Shown here: piece after piece, positions 31,127 to 34,287 of the stretch | Layout of the letters: every line of letters begins with the position of its first letter | Position numbering within the stretch: position 1 is the first letter of the stretch | Assembly (NCBI GenBank): GCA_016183305.1 | Contig: JACPEW010000004.1 | Span: forward strand, 1-34,287 | Origin: Candidatus Daviesbacteria bacterium | GTDB taxonomy: Bacteria; Patescibacteriota; Microgenomatia; Daviesbacterales; UBA10151 | Length of the DNA: 34,287 nt | Direction of reading: 5' to 3' | Notes under the pieces: generated by a model | Database searches by the model: none | Told to the model about the DNA's origin: nothing | The model's input: the letters and a program-made list of their open reading frames with translations, nothing else | Program-made: the position numbers and the translations under genes

Positions 31127-32463
31127 GCTGCAGCTTCTTTAGGCTTAGCCCTCATTTTTTCCATCCCATAAAACTTGGTTCTGTCTGCTTTAAACATCAA
31201 ATCAATATCTCCTGTTGCTCCATTCCTGTGTTTTTGGATATCTAATTTAACTTGTTCAGGATGCTCTGGATCTTCTCTCCAAATAAACATCACAACATCA
31301 GCATCTTGTTCTATGGCTCCTGATTCCCGCAAATCTGCCAGTTGCGGCCTTTTAGTCCCTCTTTGTTCAACAGCCCTAGATAATTGGGAAATGGCCAAAA
31401 CTGGAACTTTTAACTCCCTTGCCAAGTTTTTTAAGCTTTGGGAGATTTCAGATACTTCCTGAACCCTGTTTTCTAAACTCCTACCCTTAACCAGCTGCAA
31501 ATAATCCACAATTAAAAACTTGAGTCCATGTTCTATTTGTAATCTTCTAGCTTTAGTTCTCATCTCAGAAATAGAAATACCGGGGGTATCATCAATAAAA
31601 ATAGGAGCCTCAGCCAACTCACCCATTGCTAAAGATAACTTATCAAAGTCTTTTTCATCCAGCCTGCCTGTTTTTAGCTTCCAAGCATCAATATCAGCCT
31701 GTCCCACCAACAACCTGTCTACCAGCTCTTCCTGGCTCATCTCCAAAGAAAAAATCCCTACAGGCAGACCTGCAGAAACAGCCACATATTGGGCAATATT
31801 CAAAGCCATGCTGGTTTTTCCTTGACCTGGCCGAGAAGCTAAAATAATTAAGTTAGAGTTTTGCATCCCAGCAAGTTTGTTATCCAAATCCTTAAATCCA
31901 GTTGGTACTCCCCTGAGTTTTCCTGAGGATTTTTGCAGCTCATCTAATCTATCAAAAGACTCAGTTAAAGCATCCTTAATTGGTAAAAAGTCCCTGCTAA
32001 CATGTTCCTGAGATAAAGAGAATATTCCTGTTTCAGCTTCTTCTAATAGCTTTTCTACTGGTTCACTTTCATTATAGGCCTTTTTGATTATTGCTGTAGC
32101 TTCAGCAATCAAATTTCTTCTTAAAGCATGGTCTTTAATTATCTTGGCATAATATTCAATATGAGCAGAAGTAGGCACCACATTTACTAAAGAGGTCAAA
32201 TAAGCAGATCCACCAATCTTGTCATAAAGGCTTTTTCTTTTAAGCTCCTCTGTCACGGTCACCAAATCAATTGGCTCACGCCTTTCAAATAAACTTTGCA
32301 CCGCTTCAAAAATTGCTCCATGCTGGTCAGTCCGGTAAAAACTGGAAGGATGCAAAAGTTCAGAGATACGGACAATTGCTTCTTTATCAATGAGCAAAGC
32401 TCCCAAAAGGGATTGTTCTGCTTCTATATTCTGCGGAGGAAGCTTGGTAATAGAATCTGCCAT
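31123..32463 (-). CDS. dnaB: Replicative DNA helicase DnaB
   Basis: Hexameric 5'-3' helicase of the replication fork. N-terminal domain residues 1-110 (PPQNIEAEQSLLGALLIDKEAI), linker, then RecA-like ATPase with Walker A in ASRPGQGKTSMALNIA, SLEMSQEELVDRLL, Walker B in FLIVDYLQLVKG, and the arginine-finger/DnaB motif QLSRAVEQRGTKRPQLADLRESGAIEQDADVVMFIWRED. 446 residues is full length; no intein. Its ATG overlaps the stop of the MBL gene by one base (TAATG). Confidence 0.97.
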   Translation of the reverse strand: MADSITKLPPQNIEAEQSLLGALLIDKEAIVRISELLHPSSFYRTDQHGAIFEAVQSLFERREPIDLVTVTEELKRKSLYDKIGGSAYLTSLVNVVPTSAHIEYYAKIIKDHALRRNLIAEATAIIKKAYNESEPVEKLLEEAETGIFSLSQEHVSRDFLPIKDALTESFDRLDELQKSSGKLRGVPTGFKDLDNKLAGMQNSNLIILASRPGQGKTSMALNIAQYVAVSAGLPVGIFSLEMSQEELVDRLLVGQADIDAWKLKTGRLDEKDFDKLSLAMGELAEAPIFIDDTPGISISEMRTKARRLQIEHGLKFLIVDYLQLVKGRSLENRVQEVSEISQSLKNLARELKVPVLAISQLSRAVEQRGTKRPQLADLRESGAIEQDADVVMFIWREDPEHPEQVKLDIQKHRNGATGDIDLMFKADRTKFYGMEKMRAKPKEAAA

Positions 32464-33119
32464 TAACTTTTACTTAATACCACAACTTGTGGTTCTTCAG
32501 GCAGTTTTTCTTTGGTAATAGAAAGCTTTGGTTGGGGGCTGATATTTTCTACTCCCATTTCTTTCAAAAAACTCTCAACACCATCAAGCTCAAACTTTAA
32601 TCCATCTAATTTATAGTGCATGGGAATGATAATCTTGGGCTCTAGCTGGGATACAATATCTGAGGCTGCTTTGGCATCAATGGTATAAATTGATCCAACA
32701 GGAATAAGTAAAATATCTGTTTGTCCAATTTCTGCCACCTGTTCCTCAGAAAGTTTGTTTTGTCCCAAATCCCCTAAATGAACAATATCTAAACCATCAA
32801 AAAACAAATGGAAGATAGTATTTTTTCCCCTTTGACTACCTTCTGAGTTATCATGGAAAGAATTTATCCCTGTTATCACAACCCCAGCCACTTCATACTC
32901 TCCTGGTTTATCAAAAATCATTGGCTTTATGCCCCGTGAACTAATAGCTGCTGAAACAAAATTATGATCTTTATGATCATGAGTTGATAAAACTATATCT
33001 GATTGTAAATCTTTGGGGACTTTTAATCCAACAAACTCTGGATCAAAAGGATCGGTTAATACTGCTGTCTTTTTACCTTTTATCTTAAAACATGCTTGAC
33101 CATACCAGTATAAATCCAT
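32463..33119 (-). CDS. Metallo-beta-lactamase-fold hydrolase (UPF0173-like)
   Basis: 218 residues from the ATG at 33119. A metal-dependent hydrolase fold: GQACFKIKGKKTAVLTDPFD at the N-terminus, STHDHKDHNF as the HxHxDH zinc motif, GEYEVAGVVITGINSFHD, VHLGDLGQ, and IIPMHYK with the last His. This is the pattern of the UPF0173/L-ascorbate-6-phosphate lactonase-like group; the substrate is unknown. A TTG-started extension to 33137 would overlap the promoter (TAGTAT at 33133-33128), so it is not used. Co-transcribed with dnaB. Confidence 0.9.
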   Translation of the reverse strand: MDLYWYGQACFKIKGKKTAVLTDPFDPEFVGLKVPKDLQSDIVLSTHDHKDHNFVSAAISSRGIKPMIFDKPGEYEVAGVVITGINSFHDNSEGSQRGKNTIFHLFFDGLDIVHLGDLGQNKLSEEQVAEIGQTDILLIPVGSIYTIDAKAASDIVSQLEPKIIIPMHYKLDGLKFELDGVESFLKEMGVENISPQPKLSITKEKLPEEPQVVVLSKS

Positions 33120-33127
33120 AGAAATGC

Positions 33128-33167
33128 ATACTAGCAAAAAGTCATTTTTTAAACAATATGCTAAAAT
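33128..33167. promoter_or_regulatory. Divergent promoters for the MBL-dnaB operon and the export operon
   Basis: Minus: TTGTTT (33156-33151), 17-bp spacer, TAGTAT (33133-33128), 8 nt before the ATG at 33119. Plus: extended -10 TGC TAAAAT (33159-33167), 10 nt before the ATG at 33178. Confidence 0.55.
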
Positions 33168-33177
33168 GGTTTAATCC

Positions 33178-33612
33178 ATGAAATTCAGCCAAAAACTGAC
33201 TACTAAACAATTTATCTTTTCTCATTTTTTAATTTTTGTTTTAAGCTTAATGTTTTTAGCTGGCCTTTATTATATTATAAATATCCAATACCAAAGACCA
33301 ACTAATCTTTTCTTAAACGGACCAGTTACTACCCCTCCTAAAAGCCTGCGGTTAGATCTTGATCAACCAGATCAAGATAGTTTATCTTACTCATCAACTA
33401 TTATTGTTTCCGGACAAACTGCGCCTTCAAAAGAAGTTCTAATTTCTACTGATAATACTGATTCGGTAATTGAATCTAAGCAAAATGGTTCTTTTTCTAC
33501 CATTGTAGAACTGCAGGAAGGCGTTAACAGGATTACTGCTGTAGTGTTTGATGCAACAGGTGATTCTAGGTCTACCGAAAGAACAGTTTATTACTCAAAG
33601 GAGAAGCTATGA
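33178..33612 (+). CDS. Membrane-anchored protein with one bacterial Ig-like domain
   Basis: 144 residues: a cytoplasmic start, one transmembrane helix (about 12-35, FIFSHFLIFVLSLMFLAGLYYII), a Pro/Thr linker and one Ig-like beta-sandwich (about 65-140). The pattern there (TIIVSGQTAPSKEVLISTDN, GSFSTIVELQEGVNRITAVVFDATG) is that of glucodextranase-B/Big-type surface domains. No enzyme motif. Its stop overlaps the next start as ATGA, so the two are coupled and probably act together at the cell surface. Confidence 0.85.
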   Translation: MKFSQKLTTKQFIFSHFLIFVLSLMFLAGLYYIINIQYQRPTNLFLNGPVTTPPKSLRLDLDQPDQDSLSYSSTIIVSGQTAPSKEVLISTDNTDSVIESKQNGSFSTIVELQEGVNRITAVVFDATGDSRSTERTVYYSKEKL

Positions 33613-34287
33613 TAAAAATTCAAAATTCAAAATTCAAAAGTTTTAAAACTTTTAACTTTATACTTGTATTTTTGACTTTTAACTTTTACCTTTTGACTTT
33701 TCCTGTACATGCTGCTGACTCCACTCCATCAGCTGATATTAAATCTAAACTTGAGGAGCTTAAAAAACAGATTGCTTCAAAAGCTGCTAAATTAAAACAG
33801 GAAGTAAACCGTAAGTTAAAAGATAAAGCTTATGTTGGAAAAATTAAATCAAAATCAGATACTTCTTTAACCTTAGCCACTAACTCAGGTCCAAAGATAG
33901 TTAGTTTAAATCAAGATACTATCTGGGAAAGTGAAATTAAATCAAAAACTAAATTCTCAAGTAAAACTATTTCTTTGGAGGATTATGTTGCTACTTTAGG
34001 CGATACTGATGAGACAGGAGTGCTGATTGCAAAAAAAGTCATTTTATTGCCTGCTCCTAAAGCTGAACAAAAAACTTACCAATGGGGTAAAATAATTTCT
34101 ATCTCAGACAAACTTACTACCTTAAAAACTGATGGACTAAAAAATGTAGCAGCAGTTTTACCAGTTAATCCGAAAGCAAAAATAAATGATTTTGTGATAT
34201 TAACAGGCACTAAAGATAACAATGAGATTTTTGAAGCAGAATTTGTTTATATAATACCCCAGGGAGCTGTTTTAAAACCTAAAATAG
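33609..34287 (+). CDS. Secreted protein with Lys-rich coiled-coil start, partial (runs off the window)
   Basis: 226 codons are visible from the ATG at 33609 and the frame is open at the window end. Residues 1-37 form a signal peptide (basic MIKIQNSKFKSFK, hydrophobic ILVFLTFNFYLLTF, cleavage likely after VHA) that is encoded almost entirely by short tandem repeats (AATTCAAA units, then TTTTGAC/TTTTAAC units). After it comes a helical Lys-rich segment (IKSKLEELKKQIASKAAKLKQ) and a beta-rich region with WGKIISISDKLTTLKTDG and INDFVILTGTKDNNEIFEA, resembling the OB-like repeats of CPR surface proteins. I do not recognise a named family. The ATGA overlap with the upstream gene fixes the start. 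Confidence 0.85.
   Translation, partial: MIKIQNSKFKSFKTFNFILVFLTFNFYLLTFPVHAADSTPSADIKSKLEELKKQIASKAAKLKQEVNRKLKDKAYVGKIKSKSDTSLTLATNSGPKIVSLNQDTIWESEIKSKTKFSSKTISLEDYVATLGDTDETGVLIAKKVILLPAPKAEQKTYQWGKIISISDKLTTLKTDGLKNVAAVLPVNPKAKINDFVILTGTKDNNEIFEAEFVYIIPQGAVLKPKI
33612..33702. repeat. Short tandem repeats forming the signal-peptide coding region
   Basis: Two runs: AAAATTC repeated three times with AAAAG (33614-33640), and TTTTGACTTTTAACTTTTACCTTTTGAC-type units (about 33651-33700). They are the same kinds of 7-8 nt units as at 8725-8757, 10752-10784 and 27181-27211. Confidence 0.85.

Overview
This 34.3-kb, AT-rich window comes from a bacterium, most likely a member of the Candidate Phyla Radiation (Patescibacteria) near Microgenomates. 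The evidence is gene content and style: single-pass surface proteins with Ig, cohesin and dockerin domains, small CPR-type membrane proteins, very tight packing with 1-4 nt gene overlaps, convergent genes that overlap at their 3' ends, and -10 boxes lying only 6-11 nt before many start codons. TGA is used as a stop, so the standard bacterial code applies. Lineage is inferred from gene resemblance only; there is no rRNA in the window.

Layout. 1-7242 (minus strand) is a surface-protein operon. In transcription order it holds a membrane-anchored Ig-type protein with a Pro/Thr repeat stalk, a Cys-rich secreted dockerin protein split by a frameshift at a 119-bp direct repeat, two membrane-anchored cohesin-type proteins, a broken Xer-like recombinase, a small membrane protein and the N-terminal part of a P-type ATPase. 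7329-8361 is an intact tyrosine recombinase whose promoter and start overlap a perfect 13-6-13 dif-like palindrome, followed by about 750 bp without a convincing gene. 9128-11206 holds a membrane protein, RuvC and YebC. 11305-13976 has a TPR gene damaged by an internal deletion, two anchored proteins (one LytR/CpsA/Psr-like) and a tiny Pro/Gly-rich ORF with its own promoter and terminator. 14031-15842 is a RelB/RelE-type toxin-antitoxin pair running into tgt. 15984-18804 has a HAD fragment, a KefB-type antiporter and an RluA-type pseudouridine synthase. 18832-21788 is a two-component cluster: 8-TM protein, small protein, soluble GAF histidine kinase and single-domain response regulator. 21856-24391 has a DUF2156 acyltransferase, an EamA transporter, a SpeD-like pyruvoyl decarboxylase and a methyltransferase relic. 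24552-33137 is mostly housekeeping: DksA-like protein, Lgt, a small membrane protein, GalU, EF-P, M1 aminopeptidase, tRNA-Leu(CAA), an MgtE-type half transporter, DnaB and an MBL hydrolase. 33178-34287 begins another export operon.

Three themes deserve attention. First, dockerin and cohesin domains sit in one operon, suggesting a self-assembling surface complex. Second, short tandem repeats and 50-90 bp palindromic elements occur both between genes and inside reading frames (YebC, RluA, M1 aminopeptidase, and the signal peptide of the last gene). Third, most operon-leading promoters appear to give leaderless mRNAs.
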